From Candidatus Gastranaerophilales bacterium (GTDB taxonomy: Bacteria; Cyanobacteriota; Vampirovibrionia; Gastranaerophilales; Gastranaerophilaceae): a stretch of DNA of 64,000 bases. The stretch is taken from positions 88,762 to 152,761 of the forward strand of contig CAAFYU010000085.1 in the NCBI GenBank assembly GCA_900767135.1, given 5' to 3'. Within the stretch, counting starts at the first letter, position 1, and the number at the start of each line of letters is the position of its first letter. This document shows, one piece after another, positions 18,686-29,502 of the stretch. Both the position numbers and the translations under genes were made by a program. Under the pieces are notes generated by a model. It ran no database searches. It worked only from the letters and a program-made list of their open reading frames with translations, and was not told the origin of the DNA.

Positions 18686-19990
18686 ATGAAAATTTGTGTA
18701 ATCGGAACAGGATACGTAGGATTAGTTGCAGGAACCTGTCTTGCTGATATGGGAAATGACGTAATTTGTGTAGATAATGACTTAGAAAAACTTAAAAAAT
18801 TGGAAGACGGAATTGTTCCGATTTACGAACCGGGGCTTGAAGAATTAATCAAGGCAAATGTTATGGAAGGTCGATTGAAATTTTCATCAGACCTCGACAA
18901 AGCCGTAAAAGACTCTCTCGTTTGCTTTATCGCAGTAGGAACTCCGCAAAGCGAGGACGGATCAGCTGATATGCAATACGTTATGGCAGTTGCTGACAGT
19001 ATCGGAAAAGCCATCAACGGTTACAAAGTAATTGTCGATAAGTCTACCGTTCCTGTCGGTACAGCAGACAAAGTTGCAGAAACTATCCGCAAACATTACG
19101 ACGGAGAATTTGACGTTGTGTCAAATCCGGAATTTTTGAAACAAGGTGCAGCAGTAGACGACTTTTTGAAACCTGACAGAGTTGTAATCGGATCAAATTC
19201 GCCAAAAGCAACCGCAATTATGCAAGAAGTTTATGCTCCATTTTTCAGAACAGCAAGTCGCTTTGTAATTATGGACGTAAAATCCGCTGAAATGACAAAA
19301 TATGCAGCAAATTCATTCTTAGCCGTTAAAATTTCTTACGCAAACGAAATCGCCAATATTTGTGAAGCTGTCGGTGCTGATGCAGAAATGGTACGAATCG
19401 GCATGTGTTCTGACAAGCGAATCGGTTCTCAATTCTTATTCCCGGGACTTGGATACGGTGGAAGTTGCTTTCCAAAAGACGTTAAGGCTCTTTTAAAAAC
19501 CGCAAAAGACAACAACTGTGGATTTAGACTAATTGAAGCCGCAGACGAAGTAAACAAAGAACAAAGAGTAATTTTTATCACAAAAATCCTTCGCCGTTTT
19601 GGAATGAACTTGACTGGCAAAACTTTCGGAGTTTGGGGCTTGACTTTCAAACCAAAAACAAACGACATGAGAATGTCACCGGCAATCACAATTATTAATG
19701 CATTACTAGAATTCGGTGCAACAGTGAAAGCTTATGATCCGAAAGGATTTGAACAAGCCAAAACAATTTTTGGCGATAAAATTATTTATGCAAAAAATTC
19801 TTATGACGCATTAGAAAATGCTGATTGTATGTTACTTTTGACAGAATGGAATGAATTCAGACGTCCTGATTTCGACAGAATTAAAGACTTAATGAAATCT
19901 CCAATAATCTTTGATGGCAGAAATCAATATGATGGTGAAAGGTTAAAACAACGTGGATTTGAATACCACTGTGTTGGAAAAAGAGGTTAG
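18686..19990 (+). CDS. ugd: UDP-glucose 6-dehydrogenase
   Basis: It oxidises UDP-glucose to UDP-glucuronate with NAD+, feeding polysaccharide or lipid sugar synthesis. It has 434 residues. The Rossmann motif GTGYVGLVAG is at 7-16. The catalytic Cys is in GYGGSCFPKDV, and the C-terminal UDP-binding domain contains GVWGLTFKPKTNDMR. A strong AAGGAG ribosome site is present. The gene is monocistronic, with its own terminator. Confidence 0.95.
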   Translation: MKICVIGTGYVGLVAGTCLADMGNDVICVDNDLEKLKKLEDGIVPIYEPGLEELIKANVMEGRLKFSSDLDKAVKDSLVCFIAVGTPQSEDGSADMQYVMAVADSIGKAINGYKVIVDKSTVPVGTADKVAETIRKHYDGEFDVVSNPEFLKQGAAVDDFLKPDRVVIGSNSPKATAIMQEVYAPFFRTASRFVIMDVKSAEMTKYAANSFLAVKISYANEIANICEAVGADAEMVRIGMCSDKRIGSQFLFPGLGYGGSCFPKDVKALLKTAKDNNCGFRLIEAADEVNKEQRVIFITKILRRFGMNLTGKTFGVWGLTFKPKTNDMRMSPAITIINALLEFGATVKAYDPKGFEQAKTIFGDKIIYAKNSYDALENADCMLLLTEWNEFRRPDFDRIKDLMKSPIIFDGRNQYDGERLKQRGFEYHCVGKRG

Positions 19991-20012
19991 TAAAATATAA
20001 ATTTGTAAAAAT

Positions 20013-20050
20013 AAAAAAGTCACTTTAAAGATAATTTAAGTGACTTTTTT
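20013..20050 (+). terminator. Terminator of ugd
   Basis: AAAAAGTCACTT and AAGTGACTTTTT form a 12-bp stem followed by T residues, 23 nt past the ugd stop. Confidence 0.85.
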
Positions 20051-20068
20051 ATATGAACATGTCATGAT

Positions 20069-20113
20069 AAAAACCCTTAAAATAGATTCAATTATCTAGT
20101 TTTAAGGGTTTTA
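20069..20113 (-). terminator. Terminator of rpsU
   Basis: AAAACCCTTAAAA pairs perfectly with TTTTAAGGGTTTT. On the minus strand it lies just after the rpsU stop. Confidence 0.75.
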
Positions 20114-20136
20114 TTTATTATTTAACTTTAATCTGA

Positions 20137-20310
20137 TTAAACTTTTCTTTTTCTAGCTGCTTCAGATTTGCGTTTTCTTTTTACGCTTGGTTTTTCATAT
20201 CTTTCACGTTTTTTTACTTCTGAAAGAATACCGGCTTTTTGAATTTTTTTCTTGAAACGACGCAATGCACTTTCAATTGATTCGTTTTCGCCAACTTTAA
20301 CTTCTGCCAT
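20137..20310 (-). CDS. rpsU: 30S ribosomal protein S21
   Basis: The 57-residue basic protein starts [19 protein letters not shown], the S21 signature, and ends in a Lys/Arg-rich tail. S21 joins the 30S subunit and helps base-pairing between mRNA and 16S rRNA. The ribosome site AAGGTGGTG matches the 16S 3' end very well. It has its own consensus promoter and terminator, so it is a single-gene unit. Confidence 0.95.
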   Translation of the reverse strand: MAEVKVGENESIESALRRFKKKIQKAGILSEVKKRERYEKPSVKRKRKSEAARKRKV

Positions 20311-20355
20311 TTATATTTTCACCACCTTTATGGTCTTTTTGTACAATCTTTTATC

Positions 20356-20383
20356 ATTATAAACGAAATAAAAAATATTTCAA
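20356..20383 (-). promoter_or_regulatory. Promoter of rpsU
   Basis: TTGAAA (20383-20378) and TATAAT (20361-20356) are 16 bp apart on the minus strand. The leader to the ATG at 20310 would be about 40 nt. Confidence 0.7.
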
Positions 20384-20469
20384 GTGTTTGTTTAGATTGA
20401 GCATATATTTACTGTTTTATCAAACTTACCAATTAATTCAAATGGCTTATAATGAGGTTTTAAATGTTA

Positions 20470-22131
<1,662 letters not shown>

Positions 22132-22183
22132 CTTAAAATCAAAGATTTTGCCCTCTTCGCAAGGGTGAACATTCAGTTACATC

Positions 22184-22465
22184 TTAATTAATCTTAGGAA
22201 CTTTAAAGAAATCGCCTTCAACTTCCGGAGCATTAGACATCAAAGCTTCCTTAGAAATTTCTTGAACAACTTTGTCCTCTCTCATAACGTTACAAAAATC
22301 AATAACCTGAGTCATTGGCTTAACGTTAGAAGTATCAACTTCGTTCATCTGGTCAACATATTTCAAAACGTCACCAAGTTGTTTTGTATAAAGTTCTTTT
22401 TCTTCTTCTGTTAATTCCAATCGTGCAAGTTTAGCAACGTGTTCTACATCTTTTATCGTAATCAT
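22184..22465 (-). CDS. gatC: Asp/Glu-tRNA(Asn/Gln) amidotransferase subunit C
   Basis: GatC stabilises the GatCAB complex, which amidates Glu-tRNA(Gln) and/or Asp-tRNA(Asn). The 93 residues include the typical VEHVAKLARLELTEEEKELY N-terminus and a C-terminal LMSNAPEVEGDFFKVPKI tail. GatA and GatB are not in the window. The ribosome site TGGAGT precedes the ATG. It is upstream of pyrG on the same strand with a 109-nt gap. Confidence 0.93.
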   Translation of the reverse strand: MITIKDVEHVAKLARLELTEEEKELYTKQLGDVLKYVDQMNEVDTSNVKPMTQVIDFCNVMREDKVVQEISKEALMSNAPEVEGDFFKVPKIN

Positions 22466-22563
22466 ATTTTTCTACTCCATCTATTCCACAAGTTTACCAC
22501 AAAAATTTATCATGCCAAATGATTTATTACATATTTTTAATTATTCCTAAAATAAAAAAGTTA

Positions 22564-22572
22564 TGCTATAAT
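22564..22572 (+). promoter_or_regulatory. Extended -10 promoter of the sigma-factor gene
   Basis: TGCTATAAT is a consensus extended -10 element. No good -35 is seen. The leader would be about 20 nt and contains the GGAG ribosome site. Confidence 0.5.
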
Positions 22573-22596
22573 GTTTTTGTTAATGGAGATAATCTT

Positions 22597-23382
22597 TTGG
22601 AGAGCAAAATACAAACAATCGAAAATATAGACGAGCTTATTCTTGCATACAAAAATTGCACTGACGAAAAAAAGAAACGTATGCTCCATATTTCTATTGT
22701 TGAAATAGGAATGCAGTTTGTAAAAAAAATTGCCGGAAATATTTCTATTCAGTCAAAAATTTCAAACGAAGATTTGATACAAGTTGGCTCAATCGGCTTG
22801 ATTAAGGCTATTGAGTTTTTTAATCCTGACAAGAATACGAAATTCAAAACTTATGCATCATATTTTATTAGAGGTGAAATCAAACATTATTTAAGGGATA
22901 AAGCCTCAATAATCAAAGCTCCGAGAGAATTACAAGAACTTGTATTTAAAATTAGTTCTGCTGTAAAATTCTTAAAAGAAAAGGGGATTGAAGAACCATC
23001 GGAAGATCAGATTGCAGATGTTGTAGGGGTTTCACAACAAAAAATCCATGAAGTTATGGAAATAGAACTTTGCAAAACGACTTTGTCACTTGATCAGGCT
23101 ACATCTTCCGTTGATGACGATGATTTGGCTCTCATTGACAAAATTCCGGCTGGCGACTATCAAGAGTTTATGAACTCTTACGAAAATAAAATTATGCTTG
23201 CAGAAGCAATCAAAAAGCTTCCAAAAGATTTGCAAGAAATAGTTGAAATGAGCTATTATCAAGACTTAAATCAACGTGAAATTTCTGAAAAAATTCATAT
23301 TTCGCAGATGCAAGTTTCAAGGAGATTAAAAAAAGCTTTGAGCAAGATGTACGAAATTATTACAAGTAAAGACGACAACTAA
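22597..23382 (+). CDS. RNA polymerase sigma factor, group 3 (SigB/SigF-like)
   Basis: The 261-residue protein has sigma-70 region 2 (LIQVGSIGLIKAIEFFNPD...FKTYASYFIRGEIKHYLRD), region 3 and region 4 with a C-terminal HTH (QREISEKIHISQMQVSRRLKKAL). Its size and layout match stress, flagellar or sporulation-type group 3 factors. No anti-sigma gene is adjacent. I chose the TTG at 22597 because GGAG lies upstream at a good distance. The longer frame from 22519 starts before the likely promoter. It precedes the prepilin peptidase gene by 14 nt and is probably co-transcribed with it. Confidence 0.9.
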   Translation: MESKIQTIENIDELILAYKNCTDEKKKRMLHISIVEIGMQFVKKIAGNISIQSKISNEDLIQVGSIGLIKAIEFFNPDKNTKFKTYASYFIRGEIKHYLRDKASIIKAPRELQELVFKISSAVKFLKEKGIEEPSEDQIADVVGVSQQKIHEVMEIELCKTTLSLDQATSSVDDDDLALIDKIPAGDYQEFMNSYENKIMLAEAIKKLPKDLQEIVEMSYYQDLNQREISEKIHISQMQVSRRLKKALSKMYEIITSKDDN

Positions 23383-23396
23383 AAAGGAGATATAAA

Positions 23397-24392
23397 ATGG
23401 GAGCACTTATTACAATACTTGCACTCGTGTTTGTTACAGGATTATGTATAGGAAGTTTCTTAAATGTAGTTATTTTAAGAACTTTATCGGAAGAATCAAT
23501 TGTTTTTCCGGCATCAAAGTGCCCTAAATGCCAAACACCTTTAAAATGGTGGCATAATATCCCAGTTTTTTCATATATCTTTTTGCGTGGTAAATGTGCT
23601 TTCTGTAAAGAACCGATTAGTATTCAATATCCAATAATAGAATTACTTACAGGGATTATTTTTACTTTATTGTTTATGAAATTCGGTCTCAGTTTTGACA
23701 CACTATTTGCGTGGATTTTTTCAGCATTACTAATCGTAATTGCAGGAACCGATATGAAAGAAAAAGTTGTATATGATGTTCACACATATACATTAATCGG
23801 ATTTGGACTACTTTATGCTCTAATTGTCACAGGAACATCTCTTTTTCAAATTCATGCAGCGGGAACTCCATTGGAATTTTCAAAATACATTTTGTTAAAT
23901 AATCCGCTCACAATGTCTGTTTTTGGTGCATTATTGGGAGCTTTAATTCTTGAAATTTTGGCAAGAGCCGGTTATTTGATTGCCGGAACAAGAGCTTTTG
24001 GAGAAGGCGATACTTTTATTGCAGCAGGACTTGGTGCAATATTTGGCTGGCGAACATTACTTGTTGTATTGGTATTATCAGTAATCGTTCAAGTTGTTCT
24101 GTTTTTGCCAATATTTATAAGAGATCTTGTTAAAAATAAGGACTGGAAAACCTTGATATCATTCGCTGTGTTCTGTATCTTTGCAATAATCTTTTATTCG
24201 TTACAGCATTTTAGAATAATCACAGTTGAAAATGTTTTAATTTTCTCAATCGGTGCAATAATTCTTGCGGTACTTGGAATAATATCTTGTATGTTTATTT
24301 TCAAAGGTTTGAGAGAAAACCCAGAAAACAGAACATATTTACCGTTTGGGCCGGCAATGGTAATCGCAGCATTTGCAGCATTGTTATTGTAA
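23397..24392 (+). CDS. pilD: Prepilin leader peptidase / N-methyltransferase
   Basis: This polytopic membrane aspartic peptidase cuts type IV prepilin and pseudopilin leaders just before the conserved Phe and methylates it. The 331 residues include the N-terminal GSFLNVVILR segment and a two-knuckle Cys domain (CPKCQTP, CAFCKEP). The catalytic Asp residues are in GTDMKEKVVYD and GEGDTFIAAGLG. The rest is hydrophobic with about eight helices. It follows the sigma-factor gene in one operon. It would process the pilin-like proteins at 55323, 56184 and probably 63962. Confidence 0.95.
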   Translation: MGALITILALVFVTGLCIGSFLNVVILRTLSEESIVFPASKCPKCQTPLKWWHNIPVFSYIFLRGKCAFCKEPISIQYPIIELLTGIIFTLLFMKFGLSFDTLFAWIFSALLIVIAGTDMKEKVVYDVHTYTLIGFGLLYALIVTGTSLFQIHAAGTPLEFSKYILLNNPLTMSVFGALLGALILEILARAGYLIAGTRAFGEGDTFIAAGLGAIFGWRTLLVVLVLSVIVQVVLFLPIFIRDLVKNKDWKTLISFAVFCIFAIIFYSLQHFRIITVENVLIFSIGAIILAVLGIISCMFIFKGLRENPENRTYLPFGPAMVIAAFAALLL

Positions 24393-24450
24393 TAGAAGTT
24401 ATGAAAACTAATAATTTATTGTTATCATAAAGAAAAATTAATATTCTTGT

Positions 24451-24490
24451 AAAAAACTTTCGACCGGATTGTATTTAGTCGAAAGTTTTT
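24451..24490. terminator. Bidirectional terminator between prepilin peptidase and SulP genes
   Basis: AAAAACTTTCGAC and GTCGAAAGTTTTT form a perfect 13-bp stem flanked by A and T runs, serving both convergent genes. Confidence 0.85.
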
Positions 24491-24492
24491 AA

Positions 24493-26094
24493 TTATCTTG
24501 TAAAATATTGTGTTTTTGCAAAATCAATTGCTTCTAATTCCGAAGAATAAATCCCTTCAACTTGTGTTGTTATGTCATATTTTTCTAGTTGAGTTTTGAC
24601 TTCGTCATTATTAATAACCATTAAAATTTTTATATGCTGAGATTTTAAACGAAGGATAATATCTTCCAGTGCAAAAATTGCTGAAATATCAAGCATATCT
24701 TCTCCGTCGTAAACAATTATAAGATATTTTGTTCCTAAAAACTCATCAAATTGAGAAATGATTTGAGTTGCTGAGCCAAAGAAAAAAGCTCCGCTTATGT
24801 GGACAACACGAATTTTATGTCTGGAATCTTTTTCCAGTACTTTTTCAAGTTTTCTTGTGTTGTCGTCACAAATCTTGCGATTTACAAGTTTTGCTCTATC
24901 TGCGACTCTTTTGGCATAAAGTAAAGATGCAAGCGTAATCCCTGCTCCAACTGCAACAATCAGGTTATAAAAAACGGTTAATGTAAACACGACACAAAGA
25001 ACTATCAAATCATCTTTTGGTGCTAAATTTAAAACTTTTAGGAATTTTATATCAATAATATCGTAGCCAATTTTTATCAAAATTCCGGCAAGTACTGCCA
25101 GAGGAATTTGGGCAACAAATCCTGAAAATTTATATATCAATAAAACCAGCACAACAGATGTTATAATTGTTGTCAAACGGGTAGTTGCTCCTGTTTTTAA
25201 AGCGGCTACCGTTCTCATAGTTGCAGCTGATCCGGGAAGAGTTCCGGTCATTGCACAACAAATATTTCCTAAACCTTGTGCAGCAAGCATTCTCTTTGGG
25301 GATACAGAAGCTTTTGTTACCGATGTGCAAACAAGTCCGGTTAATAAGCTTTCTGATGATAAAATAACTGCAAGCATTACAGAATATTGAAAGTATGTGA
25401 TAAAATCGTGCAAAGTTGTTTGTGGAAAGCTGACGGACGGCAACGAAACAGATATTTCTGAAATTCGTGCAATGTTTAAGTCGGTTTTTATTGAAATAAG
25501 TGTACAAATTATTAATGCTAAAATTTGCGATGGCACGTATTTGTTCCATCTTTTAGGAAAGAAAAATACTATGCACAAAGTTAAAATTCCGATTACAAAT
25601 GCTTGATGGTTTAGCATTGAGATAGATTTAAATACAGTTTCAAGGCTTTCTATTGTATTTGAACAGGCAGAGAGTCCCAGAAGCGGATTTAATTGCATTA
25701 TTATAATAATAACTCCGACTCCGTTCATAAATCCGGAAATTACAGGGTAAGGCACATATTTAACAATTTCCGGAAGTTTTGTTAATGAAAGAATTACCTG
25801 TAAAATCCCTGCTAAAAATATTATAAAAATTACCGAATTTAAATCTTTGTTCAAAGCGTGCATAACAGATGCAACAACAATTGCAACCGGTCCTGTGATG
25901 CCTGATATCATAGGAACTTTGGTGCCTAAAATTCCGGCAATTAGACATAAAATAATTGCCCCCCAAATTCCGGCACTTGCTCCAAAGCCTGTTGCAACTC
26001 CAAAGGCAAGAGCCTGTGGAAGCGTGATAATAGAGGCGTTAAGTCCTCCTAATATATCTCCTGTTAAAATTTGAAATTTTTCTTTTATTGTCAT
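24493..26094 (-). CDS. SulP family anion transporter with STAS domain
   Basis: This inorganic anion transporter (533 residues) has about 12 membrane helices (about 15-415) and a cytosolic STAS domain (about 435-533, IRVVHISGAFFFGSATQII...). The SulP core includes ISGITGPVAIVVAS and LPGSAATMRTVAA. The substrate could be sulfate, bicarbonate or another anion. I chose the ATG at 26094. The longer frame would overlap the divergent deoC gene. No ribosome site is seen, and a TATAAT ends exactly six bases upstream, so the message may be leaderless. Confidence 0.92.
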   Translation of the reverse strand: MTIKEKFQILTGDILGGLNASIITLPQALAFGVATGFGASAGIWGAIILCLIAGILGTKVPMISGITGPVAIVVASVMHALNKDLNSVIFIIFLAGILQVILSLTKLPEIVKYVPYPVISGFMNGVGVIIIIMQLNPLLGLSACSNTIESLETVFKSISMLNHQAFVIGILTLCIVFFFPKRWNKYVPSQILALIICTLISIKTDLNIARISEISVSLPSVSFPQTTLHDFITYFQYSVMLAVILSSESLLTGLVCTSVTKASVSPKRMLAAQGLGNICCAMTGTLPGSAATMRTVAALKTGATTRLTTIITSVVLVLLIYKFSGFVAQIPLAVLAGILIKIGYDIIDIKFLKVLNLAPKDDLIVLCVVFTLTVFYNLIVAVGAGITLASLLYAKRVADRAKLVNRKICDDNTRKLEKVLEKDSRHKIRVVHISGAFFFGSATQIISQFDEFLGTKYLIIVYDGEDMLDISAIFALEDIILRLKSQHIKILMVINNDEVKTQLEKYDITTQVEGIYSSELEAIDFAKTQYFTR

Positions 26095-26100
26095 AAAAAA

Positions 26101-26106
26101 ATTATA
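26101..26106 (-). promoter_or_regulatory. -10 box of the SulP gene, leaderless geometry
   Basis: TATAAT on the minus strand ends six bases before the ATG at 26094. The six bases are all T, and no Shine-Dalgarno sequence is present. Confidence 0.45.
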
Positions 26107-26117
26107 AATAAACTTTG

Positions 26118-26126
26118 TGTTATAAT
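26118..26126 (+). promoter_or_regulatory. Extended -10 promoter of deoC
   Basis: TGTTATAAT is an extended -10 element. The leader would be about 14 nt and includes a GGGAG ribosome site. Confidence 0.5.
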
Positions 26127-26146
26127 CAAGCAAAAAGGGAGAAATT

Positions 26147-26797
26147 ATGGAAAATTTAAACAAACACATTGAACACACATTATTAAAACAAGATGCAAAA
26201 TTAGAGGATTTAAAAAAGTTGTTTGAAGAGGCTAAGGAACATCATTTTTTAGGAGTTTGTATTAATCCTGCATACGTAAAACTTGCAAAAGAAAATCTAA
26301 AAGATAGTGATGTGAAAGTTGTGACGGTTGTCGGGTTTCCGCTTGGGGCAAACAGAAGTGATGTAAAAGCTTTTGAAACTGCAAAAGCTGTTGAAGATGG
26401 AGCAGATGAAATTGATATGGTAATAAATGTTTCTGCTATAAAAAATAAAGACTATGACTTTGTTTTAGATGATATTAAAACGGTTAAATCTGCTTGCCAA
26501 GATAAGCCTCTAAAAGTTATTTTAGAAACAGATTTGCTTGAAAAGGACGAAATAAAAAAAGCTTGCGAACTTTGTGTAGAAGCTCGGGCTGACTTTGTAA
26601 AAACGTCAACAGGGTTTGTAAAGAATGGAGTTGGAGCAAAAGTGGAAGATGTTAAACTTATGTACGAAACGGTTTCTCCTTTTGGGTTAAAAGTCAAAGC
26701 ATCAGGCGGAATTCGTGACAAAGAAGCAGCTTTGAAAATGCTAGAAGCAGGTGCAGAAAGACTTGGTACAAGTTCAGGAGTTAAAATAGTTTCATAA
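26147..26797 (+). CDS. deoC: Deoxyribose-phosphate aldolase
   Basis: It splits 2-deoxyribose-5-phosphate into glyceraldehyde-3-phosphate and acetaldehyde in deoxynucleoside salvage. The 216 residues form a class I aldolase barrel. The Schiff-base Lys lies in DFVKTSTGF, and KASGGIRD holds the second active-site Lys. The segment VGFPLGANRSDVKAFE is family-typical. GGGAG precedes the ATG. It is a single gene with its own promoter and a shared terminator. Confidence 0.96.
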   Translation: MENLNKHIEHTLLKQDAKLEDLKKLFEEAKEHHFLGVCINPAYVKLAKENLKDSDVKVVTVVGFPLGANRSDVKAFETAKAVEDGADEIDMVINVSAIKNKDYDFVLDDIKTVKSACQDKPLKVILETDLLEKDEIKKACELCVEARADFVKTSTGFVKNGVGAKVEDVKLMYETVSPFGLKVKASGGIRDKEAALKMLEAGAERLGTSSGVKIVS

Positions 26798-26842
26798 AAA
26801 TATTATTTATATTCTGAATAGTTTAAATGTTTTAAATTTCAT

Positions 26843-26876
26843 AAAAAAAATTCCCTGAGCTCAGGGAATTTTTTTT
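26843..26876. terminator. Bidirectional terminator between deoC and rel
   Basis: A perfect palindrome, AATTCCCTGA/TCAGGGAATT with flanking A8 and T8 runs, stands between the convergent genes. The rel stop codon lies inside the T run. Confidence 0.92.
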
Positions 26877-29085
26877 ATTTCTTCTTTGGGGTTTTGGAGT
26901 GTTTTGCTTTACCGCTGTTTCGTCTTGGCATATTGGCGGTTGCATAAGATGTTTGAATACGTTTTACGCTATAAACATCTGGAATTGCCTGAATACTTAG
27001 GGTAACTTTTTTCAATGTATCAATGTTATCAAGTTCCAAACCAAGTTCAATAATCCCGACTTTTCCACTTTTGGATTTTACATTTGCATAAGTAATGTTC
27101 GTGCCGTTATCGGAAACAGCTGCAATAATATCTTTTAAAAGACCTTGTTTTTCAGCAGTTTCAACTCTGATTGTCGTATTATAAGTTCTATTTGTGTTGT
27201 CACCTGACCAGCGAATATTCATGAGTCTTTCCGGTTCAATGTTGTCTAGCATTTGACAATCCATTCTATGGACAGTAACTCCTTTGGCTCTTGTAACAAC
27301 GCCAACAATAGGTTCCCCAGGTATTGGAGAGCAACATTTTGCAATTGAATACATCAGACCTTCAAGGCCGATAATATCTTTTTCTGAACTTTTTCGAGAA
27401 GGTCCATGGAAATTTTCACCAGGGACTCTTGTAGATTCAGGCTTTTTAAGTTTATTAATAACTTTATTTACAGTCGTTTCACCATAACCAAGTGCCGCAA
27501 ACAAATCTTCTGTTGAAACATAGTTCATTTGTTTGGCAACTTTCGTAAATTCTCCTGATTTCATATAATCATCAAAAACAGCCTTTGTAAGCTCATGTTC
27601 AAGGTTTGTTTTTCCGATATCAATATGCTCTTCTCGATTATTTTTCTTAAACCATTGTTTAATTTTTGATGATGCCTGTTTGGTTACAACGAAATTCAAC
27701 CAGTCAAGGCGTGGTGCAGGTGTCTTAGATGTCAAAATTTCTACAATATCGCCGTTGTTTAATTTTGTATCAAGCTGTGCTATTCTTCCGTTAATAAGTG
27801 CACCAACTGTTTTGTTTCCGACTTCCGAGTGAATTCTGTATGCAAAGTCGACAGGTGTTGCGTTTATCGGCAAATCAAATACGTCCCCGTTTGGAGTGAA
27901 GGCAAATACCTGATCAGAGAAAAGATCTAGTTTTACAGAGTTTACGTAGTCTTCTGCTGAGGTCATGTCTTTATCATATTCGACAAGTTTTCTCATCCAC
28001 GAGAACTGCATATCTGTCGGATTATTGGCTTTTTGAGAACCTTTTTCCTTATAACGCCAGTGAGCGGCAATACCATATTCTGCAACTTCGTGCATCTCCC
28101 AAGTTCTGATTTGAACTTCTAGTGGCTTTGTTTTCGGCCCGATAACAGATGTGTGAAGTGATTGGTACATGTTGCCTTTTGGCATTGCAATGTAATCTTT
28201 AAATCTACCAGGGATAGGCTTAAATTGCGAGTGAATAAGACCCAAAACCTCATAACATTCTTTTTCCGTATCTACAATTACACGAACTGCTGTGATATCA
28301 TAAAGATCATGGAACGCAATATTCAAACGTTTCATTTTGCTGTAAATACTGTAATAATGCTTTGCACGACCTGTGATTTGTGCATTAATTCCGGCTTTTT
28401 TTACGTCTTGCGAGATTTTATCAATAAGAATTTTGACTGTTGCTTCTCTGTCTGCTTTTGTTTGTGAAACAAGACGTGCAATTTCAAAATACTTGTCCGG
28501 TTCAAGATATCTCAAAGACAAATCTTCAAGCTCTGCTTTGATTTTGTAGATACCTAAACGGTTTGCAAGTGGAGCGAAGATATCAAGGGTTTCACGAGCA
28601 ATTTTTTGCTGTTTTGCAGTCGTCATAAAATTGAGGGTTCTCATATTGTGAAGTCGGTCTGCAAGTTTTAAGAAAACAATTCTGATGTCGCTTGCCATTG
28701 CAATGAACAAACGTCTGAAATTTTCAGCCTGACGTTCTTCCTTTGACTTAAATTGAAGTTTCCCCAATTTTGTAACACCTTGAACAAGTGTTAGAACATC
28801 TTTGCCAAAAAGTTTTTCTATTTCTTCCGGCTGAGTATCTGTATCTTCTAAAATATCGTGCAGAAAAGCCGCTTCAAGAGTATGTGAATCAACTTTTAAG
28901 CCGACTAAAATTTTCGCTACTTCAACAGGGTGAATAATATAAGGTTCTTCCGAAACCCTGTATTGACCTTCGTGCAGTCTTTTGGCAAAAAGATATGCCT
29001 TTTCAATTTCTTCTATTTCAGCAGGTTCTCTGTTCTGCTCAATTAGGATTTTCTTAATATCTTCAAAAAGTGGTTTTTCGCTCAT
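26875..29085 (-). CDS. rel: Bifunctional (p)ppGpp synthetase/hydrolase
   Basis: It makes and degrades the stringent-response alarmone ppGpp. The 736 residues carry, in order, an HD hydrolase domain with an intact metal motif (FLHDILEDTDT), the RelA/SpoT synthetase domain (YYSIYSKMKRLN...DLYDITAVRVIV), a TGS domain (VFAFTPNGDVFDLP), a helical part and a C-terminal ACT domain. Both catalytic halves look intact, so a Rel/SpoT type is likely. No ribosome site is seen. TATAAT ends six bases before the ATG. The C-terminal tail is Lys/Arg-rich. Confidence 0.95.
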   Translation of the reverse strand: MSEKPLFEDIKKILIEQNREPAEIEEIEKAYLFAKRLHEGQYRVSEEPYIIHPVEVAKILVGLKVDSHTLEAAFLHDILEDTDTQPEEIEKLFGKDVLTLVQGVTKLGKLQFKSKEERQAENFRRLFIAMASDIRIVFLKLADRLHNMRTLNFMTTAKQQKIARETLDIFAPLANRLGIYKIKAELEDLSLRYLEPDKYFEIARLVSQTKADREATVKILIDKISQDVKKAGINAQITGRAKHYYSIYSKMKRLNIAFHDLYDITAVRVIVDTEKECYEVLGLIHSQFKPIPGRFKDYIAMPKGNMYQSLHTSVIGPKTKPLEVQIRTWEMHEVAEYGIAAHWRYKEKGSQKANNPTDMQFSWMRKLVEYDKDMTSAEDYVNSVKLDLFSDQVFAFTPNGDVFDLPINATPVDFAYRIHSEVGNKTVGALINGRIAQLDTKLNNGDIVEILTSKTPAPRLDWLNFVVTKQASSKIKQWFKKNNREEHIDIGKTNLEHELTKAVFDDYMKSGEFTKVAKQMNYVSTEDLFAALGYGETTVNKVINKLKKPESTRVPGENFHGPSRKSSEKDIIGLEGLMYSIAKCCSPIPGEPIVGVVTRAKGVTVHRMDCQMLDNIEPERLMNIRWSGDNTNRTYNTTIRVETAEKQGLLKDIIAAVSDNGTNITYANVKSKSGKVGIIELGLELDNIDTLKKVTLSIQAIPDVYSVKRIQTSYATANMPRRNSGKAKHSKTPKKK

Positions 29086-29091
29086 GATATA

Positions 29092-29097
29092 ATTATA
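29092..29097 (-). promoter_or_regulatory. -10 box of rel, leaderless geometry
   Basis: TATAAT on the minus strand is followed by TATATC and then the ATG. A TTGAAA lies upstream at 29123-29118, but at 20 bp its spacing is long. Confidence 0.45.
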
Positions 29098-29159
29098 ATA
29101 CAGATTTTATTAAGATTTTTCAAGTGTAAATGATTAAATTCATTCATAAGGATTACAAA

Positions 29160-29453
29160 ATGCTAAAAGAAACGAAAGGTGGAGCAATTTTTTCATTGAA
29201 AATTTCTCCTAATGCTTCAAAAAACGAGATAATAAAAACTCCTGAGGGTTTTAAAGTTAAAATTACAGCTCAGCCGATTGATGGTAAAGCCAATAAAGCG
29301 TTGATTGAATTTTTATCAAAACAATTTAAAGTGCCAAAATCCTATTTCGAAATCCTTCGAGGAGAAACATCTAAGGATAAAACATTGTTATTAAAAAACA
29401 TTGACGAAGAAAAAATTCAATTTATAAATGAATTGTTAAATAATGTTAAATAA
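29160..29453 (+). CDS. DUF167 (YggU-like) family protein
   Basis: This 97-residue protein belongs to the small conserved DUF167/UPF0235 family. It shows SLKISPNASKNEIIK, then VKITAQPIDGKANKALIEFLSKQFKVPKS and a final ETSKDKTLLL. The molecular function is unknown. I chose the ATG at 29160, which has AAGGA seven bases upstream, over an in-frame ATG ten codons earlier. It is divergent from rel and 49 nt upstream of the gene at 29503. Confidence 0.88.
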   Translation: MLKETKGGAIFSLKISPNASKNEIIKTPEGFKVKITAQPIDGKANKALIEFLSKQFKVPKSYFEILRGETSKDKTLLLKNIDEEKIQFINELLNNVK

Positions 29454-29502
29454 GCAACAAAAAATTTTTTTAGAGGTTTTATTCTCCTAAAAAGGAGAAA
29501 TT

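Noticed and set aside
24493..26178. Longer SulP start at 26178
   Set aside because: It would overlap the divergent deoC start and promoter. The family-like start is the ATG at 26094.
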